Positions 1 through 7,685 of a stretch of DNA of 33,121 bases are shown piece by piece. A program made the translations under genes and the position numbers. Location: the NCBI GenBank assembly GCA_020851435.1, contig JADZCS010000124.1, positions 1-33,121 on the forward strand. Direction: 5' to 3'. The stretch is from Gammaproteobacteria bacterium (GTDB lineage Bacteria; Pseudomonadota; Gammaproteobacteria; Steroidobacterales; Steroidobacteraceae). A model generated the notes under the pieces. It searched no databases. It saw only the letters and a list, made by a program, of their open reading frames with translations, and was not told the origin of the DNA. The first letter of the stretch is position 1. Every line of letters begins with the position of its first letter.

Positions 1-2571
1 CCCGGCCGCACCTTCCGCGACGACCTGTTCGAGCAGTACAAGGCGCACCGTCCGCCGATGCCGGACGACCTGCGCGCACAGGTCGGGCCGCTGCTCGAGG
101 CCGTCGAGGCCATGGGCCTGCCGTTGCTGCGCATCGCCGGCGTCGAGGCCGACGACGTGATCGGCACGCTCGCCCGGCGCGGCGCGCAGTCCGGGCTGGA
201 GGTGCTGATCTCGACCGGCGACAAGGACATGGCGCAGCTCGTCTCGGACCGCATCACGCTGGTCAACACCATGACCAACACGCGGCTCGACCGCTTGGGC
301 GTCAAGGCCAAGTTCGACGTCTTTCCCGAGCAGATCGTCGACTACCTCGCGCTGGTGGGCGACAGCTCCGACAATATCCCCGGCGTTCCCAAGGTCGGGC
401 CGAAGACCGCGGCCAAGTGGCTCAACCAGTACGGCAGCGCCGACGAACTCGTCGCGCACGCGGCGGAGGTCGAGGGCAAGGTCGGCGAGAGCCTGCGCGA
501 GAACCTCGAGACGCTCGCGCTGTCGCGCCGGCTGGCGACCATCGCCTGCGATCTCGAGCTGCCGCTGGGCCCGCAGGACCTCGAGCAGCGCGAACCGGAC
601 GTCGAGCGGCTGCGCGCGCTGTACCAGCGCTATGAAATGAGCTCGCTGCTGCGCCAGCTGTCCGGCGGCACCGAGGCGCCCACGGCTCGCGCTGCGACTC
701 CGCCCGTGCAGACTGCTGCATCCGATACACCGCCCGACCCCGCCCTTCCCGCCGCGCCGGACCGCCGCGAGTACGACACCGTGCTGAGTCAGGCGGCGCT
801 GGATGACTGGCTGAAGCGCCTTGCATCCGCGCCGCTGGTGACCTTCGACACCGAGACCACGAGCCTCGACTACATGCAGGCGGAGATCGTCGGCGTGAGC
901 TTCGCCATCGAACCGGGACACGCCGCGTACGTTCCGCTCGCCCATCGCTACGCCGGCGCGCCCGAGCAGCTCGATCGCAGCGCCGTGCTCGAGCAACTGC
1001 GGCCCCTGCTCGAGGACGCCGCGCTGCCGAAGCTCGGTCACCACCTCAAGTACGACGCGCACGTGCTGCTGAACCACGGCATCCGGCTCGCCGGCATGCG
1101 CTACGACTCCATGCTGGAGTCCTACGTGCTGAATTCCACCGCGACGCGGCACGACATGGATTCCTGCGCGCAGAAGTACCTCGGCATCAGCACCATCCAT
1201 TACGAGGACGTCGCCGGCAAGGGCGCGAAGCAGATCAGCTTCGACCAGGTGCCCATCGAAACCGCGGCCGAATACTCGGCCGAGGACGCCGACGTCACCC
1301 TGCGCCTGCACCAGGCGCTGTGGCCGCGCATCGAGGCCGAGCCCGAGCTGAAGAAGCTGTACGAGGAGGTCGAGCAGCCGCTCGTGCCCGTGCTGGTCGC
1401 GATGGAACACCACGGCGTGCGGGTCGATCGCGAGGTCCTGCGGCGCCAGAGCAGCGAGCTCGCCTCGCGCATGCTGGAACTCGAGGCCGAGGCCCACCGC
1501 CTCGCGGGCCAGCCGTTCAACGTCAACTCGCCCAAGCAGCTGCAGGAGATCCTGTACGGCAAGCTCGGGCTGCCCGTCACGCAGAAGACCTCGACGGGCC
1601 AGCCGTCGACGGCCGAGGACGTGCTCGAAGAACTGTCCGCGGCCTACCCGCTGCCGCGCGTGATCCTCGACTACCGCGGCCTCGCCAAGCTGCGCAACAC
1701 CTACACCGAGCGCCTGCCCGAGCAGATCGACGCGCGCACCGGCCGCGTGCACACCTCGTATCACCAGGCGATCGCCGTGACCGGTCGCCTGTCGTCCACC
1801 GACCCGAACCTGCAGAACATCCCGATCCGCACGGCCGAGGGCCGGCGCATCCGCCAGGCCTTCATCGCAGGTCCCAGCCAGGTGCTGCTCGCGGCCGACT
1901 ACTCGCAGATCGAGCTGCGGATCATGGCCCACCTGTCGCGCGACGCGAGCCTGCTCGCCGCCTTCGCCGGCGATCGCGACGTTCACCAGGCGACGGCGGC
2001 CGAGGTGTTCGGCGTGCCGCTGGCGAACGTGAGCGGCGAGCAGCGCCGCGCGGCCAAGGCCATCAACTTCGGGCTGATCTACGGCATGTCGGCCTTCGGC
2101 CTGGCCAAGCAGCTGGGCATCGACCGCGGCTCGGCGCAGCGCTACGTCGACACCTACTTCGAGCGTTACCCGGGCGTGCGCCGCTACATGGACGAGACGC
2201 GCGCGCAGGCGCGCGAGCGCGGCTACGTGGAAACGGTATTCGGCCGGCGCCTGTACCTTCCCGACATCCGCTCCCGCAACAAGCAGCTGCAGCAGTACGC
2301 GGAACGCAGCGCGATCAACGCGCCGATGCAGGGCACCGCGGCCGACATCATCAAGCGCGCGATGATCACCGTGCACGCATGGCTCGTCGAATCGCGGCTG
2401 CCGGCGGTGCTGGTCATGCAGGTGCACGACGAACTCGTGCTCGAAGTGGACGTGGGTGCCGTCGACGAGGTTCGGGCCGGGGTCGTCGAGCGCATGTCCG
2501 GGGCTGCGGAGCTGGCCGTTCCGCTCAGGGTCGACGTGGGAACCGGGGCCAACTGGGACGAGGCCCACTGA
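1..2571 (+). CDS. polA: DNA polymerase I, 5' end outside the window
   Basis: Frame stays open upstream of the listed ATG at 58 (PGRTFRDDLFEQYKAHRPPMPDDLRAQV). 5'-3' exonuclease, 3'-5' exonuclease (TFDTETTSLDYM) and Pol A motifs (LLAADYSQIELRIMAHLS, VMQVHDELVLEV) are present. Confidence 0.97.
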   Translation, partial: PGRTFRDDLFEQYKAHRPPMPDDLRAQVGPLLEAVEAMGLPLLRIAGVEADDVIGTLARRGAQSGLEVLISTGDKDMAQLVSDRITLVNTMTNTRLDRLGVKAKFDVFPEQIVDYLALVGDSSDNIPGVPKVGPKTAAKWLNQYGSADELVAHAAEVEGKVGESLRENLETLALSRRLATIACDLELPLGPQDLEQREPDVERLRALYQRYEMSSLLRQLSGGTEAPTARAATPPVQTAASDTPPDPALPAAPDRREYDTVLSQAALDDWLKRLASAPLVTFDTETTSLDYMQAEIVGVSFAIEPGHAAYVPLAHRYAGAPEQLDRSAVLEQLRPLLEDAALPKLGHHLKYDAHVLLNHGIRLAGMRYDSMLESYVLNSTATRHDMDSCAQKYLGISTIHYEDVAGKGAKQISFDQVPIETAAEYSAEDADVTLRLHQALWPRIEAEPELKKLYEEVEQPLVPVLVAMEHHGVRVDREVLRRQSSELASRMLELEAEAHRLAGQPFNVNSPKQLQEILYGKLGLPVTQKTSTGQPSTAEDVLEELSAAYPLPRVILDYRGLAKLRNTYTERLPEQIDARTGRVHTSYHQAIAVTGRLSSTDPNLQNIPIRTAEGRRIRQAFIAGPSQVLLAADYSQIELRIMAHLSRDASLLAAFAGDRDVHQATAAEVFGVPLANVSGEQRRAAKAINFGLIYGMSAFGLAKQLGIDRGSAQRYVDTYFERYPGVRRYMDETRAQARERGYVETVFGRRLYLPDIRSRNKQLQQYAERSAINAPMQGTAADIIKRAMITVHAWLVESRLPAVLVMQVHDELVLEVDVGAVDEVRAGVVERMSGAAELAVPLRVDVGTGANWDEAH

Positions 2572-2604
2572 TGGTAACAATCGTGCCTGGCACGATTGTT
2601 ACCA
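2572..2604. repeat. Near-perfect palindrome, 16-bp arms around one T (TGGTAACAATCGTGCC-T-GGCACGATTGTTACCA)
   Basis: Arms 2572-2587 and 2589-2604 are exact reverse complements. Starts 1 nt after the polA stop; no T-tract follows. Confidence 0.9.
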
Positions 2605-2613
2605 GGAAATGCC

Positions 2614-2641
2614 GGAACTTTCCCGCAGGCCCCGTGTCTCA
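2614..2641 (+). promoter_or_regulatory. Candidate sigma-E/AlgU-type promoter for an intergenic sRNA
   Basis: GGAACTT (2614-2620), 16-nt spacer, TCTCA (2637-2641). Resembles GAACTT-N16/17-TCTGA with one -10 mismatch. Confidence 0.55.
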
Positions 2642-2647
2642 TTCAGT

Positions 2648-2762
2648 GAGTCCCGAAATGGACTGCCCGCGACCTCCCTGCGCGGGTCAACCCGGACAGC
2701 TTTCCCCCCAAAGGCCGGGTTCGTGACCCGGCGGCTCGCAGGAGCCGCCGGGTTCTTTTTTT
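2648..2762 (+). ncRNA. Candidate sRNA in the polA-engB intergenic region (Spot 42/ErsA-syntenic), C-rich loops
   Basis: Hairpin 1 CCCGCG-ACCTCCCTG-CGCGGG (2666-2686). Hairpin 2 AACCCGG-acag-CTTT-CCCCCC-AAAG-g-CCGGGTT (2689-2721). Terminator 2726-2762. 5' end inferred from the promoter-like motif. Confidence 0.6.
2726..2762 (+). terminator. Rho-independent terminator
   Basis: ACCCGGCGGCTC-gcag-GAGCCGCCGGGT followed by TCTTTTTTT. Confidence 0.92.
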
Positions 2763-2771
2763 GTCGGGGCG

Positions 2772-3377
2772 TTACCCGCTGACCGGATCGGCCGGCCCCG
2801 CGAGCATCAGCTCCATGGCCTTGCGGGCCTCGTCCACACCCTCCTTGGATATCGACGAGAACAGCTGCACGGTCGCGCTGTCGCCCAGCGTCACGCGGGC
2901 CTCGCGCAGCACCTTGGTGGATTCGTTGCGCGAGAGCTTGTCGCACTTCGACAGCAGGATGTGCACGGGGCAGCCCCGCGAGGTGGCGTAATCGATCATC
3001 TGCAGGTCCGTGGGACCCAGCGACCGGCGGCTGTCGACGATGATCAGCAGGCCCACAAGTGATTGACGCTGCTTGAAATATGCGCCGATCAGGTGGCGCC
3101 AGTGCTGCTGCATGGCGGGCGGCACCTTGGCGAAGCCATAGCCCGGCAGGTCGACCAGCCGACGGCCCTCGTCGAGCTCGAAGAAGTTCACGAGTTGGGT
3201 GCGCCCCGGGGTCTTGCTGGTTCGCGCCAGGTCCTTGCGGCCGGTCATCACGTTGAGCGCGCTGGACTTGCCGGAATTGGACCGGCCGGCGAAAGCGACC
3301 TCCACGCCCAGGTCCTCATGGAAGTGGACGGGCTCCTGGGCGCTCTTCAGAAATCTTACGTTTGGGTAGGCTGCCAT
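2772..3377 (-). CDS. engB: Ribosome biogenesis GTP-binding protein YihA/YsxC/EngB
   Basis: MAAYPNVRFLKSAQEPVHFHEDLGVEVAFAGRSNSGKSSALNVMTGR; Walker A, DLPGYGFAKVP and LLSKCDKLS motifs. Start moved from the 3737 ORF start to ATG at 3377. Confidence 0.95.
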   Translation of the reverse strand: MAAYPNVRFLKSAQEPVHFHEDLGVEVAFAGRSNSGKSSALNVMTGRKDLARTSKTPGRTQLVNFFELDEGRRLVDLPGYGFAKVPPAMQQHWRHLIGAYFKQRQSLVGLLIIVDSRRSLGPTDLQMIDYATSRGCPVHILLSKCDKLSRNESTKVLREARVTLGDSATVQLFSSISKEGVDEARKAMELMLAGPADPVSG

Positions 3378-3409
3378 GGCTCGGGTAGTGGCCGGTCGGG
3401 GGACTCGCG

Positions 3410-3415
3410 TATAAT
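3410..3415 (+). promoter_or_regulatory. Candidate -10 element (TATAAT) upstream of the diheme cytochrome c gene
   Basis: Exact TATAAT; no good -35 seen. Would give a leader of about 150 nt. Confidence 0.35.
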
Positions 3416-3567
3416 CCCGAGCCTGACGGGTGCCATGCTGCGGTGTGACACGCCGCCAGAGCCCTCGCGAAAGACCTGTTGTCTCAAATGCTTGCTGGTG
3501 TCGGCCGGCGCAGTGTAGCACCCTGCGGTGCCGCAGCCCGACCACCCCGGACGGAGTCCTTGCACCG

Positions 3568-4191
3568 ATGAAGTACCTGCTCGCTGCCGCCGGCCTCGTT
3601 TCCACCCTCCTCGCCGTGCCTGCCTTCGCGGCCGGCAACGCCGAAGCCGGCGCCGCCAAGGCGCTCGCCTGCATCGGCTGCCACGGCGCGAACGGCAACA
3701 GCACCATCGTCCCCGAATTGCCGTACACCCCGCCCAATATCGCCGCGCAGGGCCCGATCTACATCGCTGCCCAGCTGAAGCTGTTCAAGGAGGGCGTGCG
3801 TACCAACCCGTTCATGATGGGGTCGGCGGCGGCGCTCACGCCCGAGGACATGCTGGACCTCGCAGCCCATTTCTCGACCCAGGCGCTCACCGGCCTCGAG
3901 GCCGACCCGGCGCTGGTTCCGGCCGGGCAGAAGCTGTACCGCTTCGGCGATCCGGCACGCAACATTCCGGCCTGCACGGGCTGCCACGGCCCCGACGGCA
4001 GGGGCGTCGACGTGTCCCGCTATCCGTCGGTCCGCTCGCAGCACGCCGCGTACTCGTACATCCAGCTCAAGGCGTTTGCCTCGGGCGAACGCAAGCCGCT
4101 GGCCGGCAACGAGCAGATGCAGCAGATCGCCGCCAGGCTGAGCGACGACGAGATGAAGGCGCTCTCCTCGTACGTGCAGGGTCTGCGCTGA
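3568..4191 (+). CDS. Diheme cytochrome c (cytochrome c4-like)
   Basis: MKYLLAAAGLVSTLLAVPAFA signal peptide; two CxxCH motifs (CIGCH, CTGCH). Confidence 0.9.
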   Translation: MKYLLAAAGLVSTLLAVPAFAAGNAEAGAAKALACIGCHGANGNSTIVPELPYTPPNIAAQGPIYIAAQLKLFKEGVRTNPFMMGSAAALTPEDMLDLAAHFSTQALTGLEADPALVPAGQKLYRFGDPARNIPACTGCHGPDGRGVDVSRYPSVRSQHAAYSYIQLKAFASGERKPLAGNEQMQQIAARLSDDEMKALSSYVQGLR

Positions 4192-4200
4192 TGCATCGCG

Positions 4201-4233
4201 CGGGGGTGGCCATTGAACTTCCGGCCGCCCCCG
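4201..4233 (+). other. Intercistronic hairpin between cytochrome c and dsbA-like genes
   Basis: CGGGGGTGGCC (4201-4211) pairs with GGCCGCCCCCG (4223-4233), one G.U pair; no T-tract. Confidence 0.6.
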
Positions 4234-4271
4234 TCGCTCCAATCAACCGGACTTCGCCCCGGGAACCCCGC

Positions 4272-5156
4272 ATGAACAGACTCGTCGCCCCGCTCGCCCT
4301 CACCCTCGCACTGCTCGCCGGTTGCGGCCAGGAAGCTCCCTCCACGGCCCAGTCGGGTCCCGAGGCTGCGCCTGCCGTGCCGACATCCGCCCAGCCAGCC
4401 ACGACAGCGCCCAAGGGCAAGGCCGACGCCGCCGCCGTGGTCGCCTCCGCCGGCGACAACAACGAGAGCGTCGACGAGACGACGATCGACGTGAGCCCGA
4501 TCGCGGCCGCGGTCGCGGCCAACACCCCGGCGCCGACCGCGCCCGCGGCACCCTTCCGCTGGAAGGAAGGACAGCACTTCAACCCGCTGCCGGTCGCGCA
4601 GCCCACGTCGGTGGCGCCCGGCAAGGTCGAGGTCACCGAGATCTTCTGGTACGGCTGCGGTCACTGCTTCACGCTCGAAACCCGGCTCGACAGCTGGGAC
4701 AAGAAGCAGCGCCCCGCCTTCGTGCAGCTGATTCGCCTGCCGGTCATCTGGAACGAGGTCACGCGCGAGGATGCGCGCACCTACTACACGCTCGAGGCAC
4801 TGGGCCGGCTGGACGACCTGCACGCCGCGGTGTTCCGCGAGCTGCACGTCAACCGCTCGCCGCTCGTGGTGGTCAACGGGCAGAACGTCGACAAGGCCGC
4901 CACCGAACGCAAGGTGCGCGAGTTCCTGACCCGCAACGGCGTCGCGGAAGCCGACGTGGCGCGCACCTACCGCTCGTTCGCCGTCGAGAACAAGCTGCGC
5001 CAGGCCGAGAACCTCTCGCGCCGGTACCTGGCCGACCACACGCCGATGGTGGTGGTGAACGGCCGCTACACGGCCGACGTCAGCACCGCGGGCGGCCCGG
5101 ACCCGCTGTTCCAGCTCATCAACGACCTCGCCGCCCGCGAGCGCGGCGCGCGCTGA
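4272..5156 (+). CDS. DsbA-family thiol:disulfide interchange protein, predicted lipoprotein with long Ala/Pro-rich linker
   Basis: Lipobox-like LLAGC; about 85-residue low-complexity linker; FWYGCGHCFTLE (CGHC active site); HTPMVVVNGRY cis-Pro region. Confidence 0.9.
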   Translation: MNRLVAPLALTLALLAGCGQEAPSTAQSGPEAAPAVPTSAQPATTAPKGKADAAAVVASAGDNNESVDETTIDVSPIAAAVAANTPAPTAPAAPFRWKEGQHFNPLPVAQPTSVAPGKVEVTEIFWYGCGHCFTLETRLDSWDKKQRPAFVQLIRLPVIWNEVTREDARTYYTLEALGRLDDLHAAVFRELHVNRSPLVVVNGQNVDKAATERKVREFLTRNGVAEADVARTYRSFAVENKLRQAENLSRRYLADHTPMVVVNGRYTADVSTAGGPDPLFQLINDLAARERGAR

Positions 5157-5181
5157 GGGCGAACAGGCAACGGCACTACGT

Positions 5182-5215
5182 GCGCCCGCGGCCCAAGGCT
5201 GCGGGCGCTTTCGTT
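5182..5215 (+). terminator. Rho-independent terminator after the dsbA-like gene
   Basis: GCGCCCGCGGC-ccaag-GCTGCGGGCGC followed by TTTCGTTT. Confidence 0.75.
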
Positions 5216-5247
5216 TCAGGGGCGTGATCGATACCGCGGAGCCTTGA

Positions 5248-6219
5248 ATGCTCAACTGCTTCGTCCCGGAACCGCAGGGCCTCACGCGCCTGGACCCGGC
5301 CCCCGCCGTCGTGCCGGAGCACTGCCTGTGGGTCGATCTCGTCGAACCCACGCTGGACGAAGAAAAATCGGTCGAGCAGTTCCTCGCCATCGAGGTCCCG
5401 ACCCGCGAGGAAATGAAGGAGATCGAGGCGTCGAACCGCCTCTACGAGGAAGACGGCGCGCTCTACATGACCGCAACCGTGGTCACGAAGATCGACACCG
5501 AGAGGCCGGAGTCCTCGGCGATCACCTTCATCCTCGTGCGCAACAAGCTGATCACCAACCGTTACGCGGACCCGCTGCCCTTCCGCCGCTACATCGCCTA
5601 CGCGGAACGCCACCCTTCCGTGTGCGCCTCGGCCACGACGGTGCTCGCGGGACTGCTCGAGACGATCATCGAGCGCATCGCCGACGTGCTCGAGCGCGTG
5701 GGCAACGACCTGGATGAACTGTCGGCGGGCGTGTTCGCGCCGCCGCGGCGCAAGAAGACGGTGACGCGCGACCTGCGCGCCGTGATGGAACGCATCGGCC
5801 GGGCGGGCGACCTGACCTCGAAGGCGCGTGAGAGCCTGGTGACCCTTGGCCGCCTGCTGACCTTCGTGCAGCAGTCGAGCTCGGTGAGCCTGCCGCCGGA
5901 CCTGCGCTCGCGCTTCAAGACGCTGACCCGCGACGTCCAGGCGCTGTCCGATCACGCGAGCTTCGTGTCCAACAAGCTGTCGTTCATGCTCGAGGCGACG
6001 CTGGGCCTGATCAACATCGAGCAGAACTCGATCATCAAGATCTTTTCGGTGGCCGCGGTGGTGTTCCTGCCGCCCACGCTGATCGCGAGCATCTACGGCA
6101 TGAACTTCGAGCACATGCCCGAACTCAAGTGGATGGTGGGCTACCCGTTCGCGCTCGTGCTGATGGTGGTGTCGGCGATCCTGCCGTACTGGTACTTCAA
6201 GCGGCGCGGCTGGCTGTAG
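5248..6219 (+). CDS. corA: CorA-family magnesium/cobalt transporter
   Basis: C-terminal YGMNFEHMPE (GMN motif) followed by the second TM and basic tail YFKRRGWL. Confidence 0.92.
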   Translation: MLNCFVPEPQGLTRLDPAPAVVPEHCLWVDLVEPTLDEEKSVEQFLAIEVPTREEMKEIEASNRLYEEDGALYMTATVVTKIDTERPESSAITFILVRNKLITNRYADPLPFRRYIAYAERHPSVCASATTVLAGLLETIIERIADVLERVGNDLDELSAGVFAPPRRKKTVTRDLRAVMERIGRAGDLTSKARESLVTLGRLLTFVQQSSSVSLPPDLRSRFKTLTRDVQALSDHASFVSNKLSFMLEATLGLINIEQNSIIKIFSVAAVVFLPPTLIASIYGMNFEHMPELKWMVGYPFALVLMVVSAILPYWYFKRRGWL

Positions 6220-6232
6220 CGGCCTCGCGCGC

Positions 6233-6745
6233 TTACTGCGCCACCATGTAGTCCACGGCCTGGCGCACCAGGTCTTCGGTCAGGTCGGGACGGCCACCCT
6301 TCGCCGGCATCACGCCCGCCTTGCCCGTGAAGCCTTCCAGCGCGTGCTTGTACAGCAGATCGGTGCCCTGCGCCTTGCGCGGCGCCCAGGCTGCGGCATC
6401 GCCCAGCTTGGGGGCGCCACCGATGCCGGCGCCGTGGCACACGCCACAGATGGCCTTGTAGGTTTCCTCGCCGTTCGCGGGAAGGGCCGCGACGACGGCC
6501 GGCGCAGCGCCCGGCGGCGGCGCGATCACGAGGGCCGAATTGTCCTGTCCTGCGATGGCCACGCGGCCGATCGGAGCGGTTCGCTCGGTCACGCCTGCCT
6601 GCCGCAGGGGGTCGATGACGGCATGCGCGCTGGACTCGGCGCCGCCGAGCATCCGCGCGTACACGAAGATGCCGATGGTGATTGCGATCAGGATGCCGAT
6701 CACACTACTGAAAACGTTGAAGAAATGACTGTCCTGATTGCTCAC
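6233..6745 (-). CDS. Membrane-anchored class I cytochrome c (c5-like)
   Basis: VSNQDSHFFNVFSSVIGILIAITIGIFVYARML anchor; CGVCH heme motif; MPAKGG Met ligand. GTG start at 6745 inferred; the listed ORF begins at 6802. Confidence 0.88.
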   Translation of the reverse strand: MSNQDSHFFNVFSSVIGILIAITIGIFVYARMLGGAESSAHAVIDPLRQAGVTERTAPIGRVAIAGQDNSALVIAPPPGAAPAVVAALPANGEETYKAICGVCHGAGIGGAPKLGDAAAWAPRKAQGTDLLYKHALEGFTGKAGVMPAKGGRPDLTEDLVRQAVDYMVAQ

Positions 6746-6901
6746 GAGGATCCCCGGGCCGAGCCAGAAACGGCCGCGAAGTATAGCCGCAGCGCGCCCC
6801 ATTGCGAAAGCTTCTCATTGGACGCATCCGGCCCCGGGCGGGTATCATTGGCGCCGCCCGCGGACCGACCTAGCCACCGTCCTCGGGCCTGTCTCCACCG
6901 C

Positions 6902-6978
6902 GCGCCCGTAGCTCAGCTGGATAGAGTGACGGTCTCCGAAGCCGTAGGTCGTGGGTTCGACTCCCGCCGGGCGCGCCA
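6902..6978 (+). tRNA. tRNA-Arg (anticodon CCG), CCA encoded
   Basis: Acceptor GCGCCCG/CGGGCGC; anticodon arm ACGGT-CTCCGAA-GCCGT; T arm GTGGG-TTCGACT-CCCGC; 3' GCCA. Confidence 0.95.
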
Positions 6979-7002
6979 TCCTCGTTCCGCTGCAGGCTCC
7001 CC

Positions 7003-7269
7003 ATGCCCAAGCCCGCCGTCGTCTCCGCCATCGTGTCGGCTGCCGTCGTGGCCCTGGCCTTCGTGCTGAACCCGTCCGCCGAGCGGCACCGCGCCGAGAT
7101 CCGCGAGGCCATTGCTGAGCGCAGCCCGATCGCCGGCGTGTTCGGTGTCGGGGCCATCACCGCCTTCGTGTCGACCTACCACCCGCTGGGTGTCGCGTCG
7201 TACACCACGGTGGACGGCAAGGTCGTCTCGATCGGCGCCTTCGGCGTGGTCTACGTCCTCCAATCGTGA
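7003..7269 (+). CDS. Small conserved-looking protein of unknown function with N-terminal hydrophobic segment
   Basis: 88 aa ORF MPKPAVVSAIVSAAVVALAFVLNPSAERHR..., overlapping the next gene by 4 nt. Confidence 0.7.
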   Translation: MPKPAVVSAIVSAAVVALAFVLNPSAERHRAEIREAIAERSPIAGVFGVGAITAFVSTYHPLGVASYTTVDGKVVSIGAFGVVYVLQS

Positions 7270-7685
7270 TGCTGATGCGCCAGGCACGACGCGCCGACAT
7301 CCCGGGCATGCACCGGGTTCGCAAGGCGGTGCGCGAGAACCGGCTGACCTCCAGCGTCATCCGCGAGGAACACTACGTTCCCGAGATCGAGGTCACCGGG
7401 CGTGGCTGGGTCATCGAGGACGAGGGCGAGATCGTCGCGTTCGGGATCGGCAACCGGGACACGCAGAGCATCTGGGCCCTGTTCGTCGACCCGGACCACG
7501 AAGGCAAGGGCTACGGGCGCCGGCTGCACGACGCCGTGGTCGACTGGCTGTTCAGCCAGGGCCTGCAGCGCATCTGGCTCTGCACGGAGCCGGGCACGCG
7601 CGCGCAGCGTTTCTATGAAGCGGCCGGGTGGTCCTTCCAGCGGGTGCTGCCCGACGGCGAAAACTATTACGAGCTGAGCCAGTGA
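7266..7685 (+). CDS. GNAT-family N-acetyltransferase
   Basis: GNAT core ALFVDPDHEGKGYGRRLHDAVVDWL and RAQRFYEAAGW. Start ambiguous (GTG 7266, ATG 7269 or 7275). Confidence 0.9.
   Translation: MMLMRQARRADIPGMHRVRKAVRENRLTSSVIREEHYVPEIEVTGRGWVIEDEGEIVAFGIGNRDTQSIWALFVDPDHEGKGYGRRLHDAVVDWLFSQGLQRIWLCTEPGTRAQRFYEAAGWSFQRVLPDGENYYELSQ

Noticed and set aside
2588-2603. Sigma-54-like TGGCACG-ATTG-TTACC inside the palindrome
   Set aside because: The -12 element lacks the essential GC (AC instead), and the match is explained by palindrome symmetry.
3528-4271. N-terminal half of the 542-aa ORF fused to DsbA
   Set aside because: The frame before 4272 is a shadow of cytochrome c; the real gene starts at MNRLVAPLALTLALLAGC.
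6902-7002. tRNA-Arg as an integration site for a mobile element
   Set aside because: No integrase, direct att repeat or atypical cargo seen downstream.
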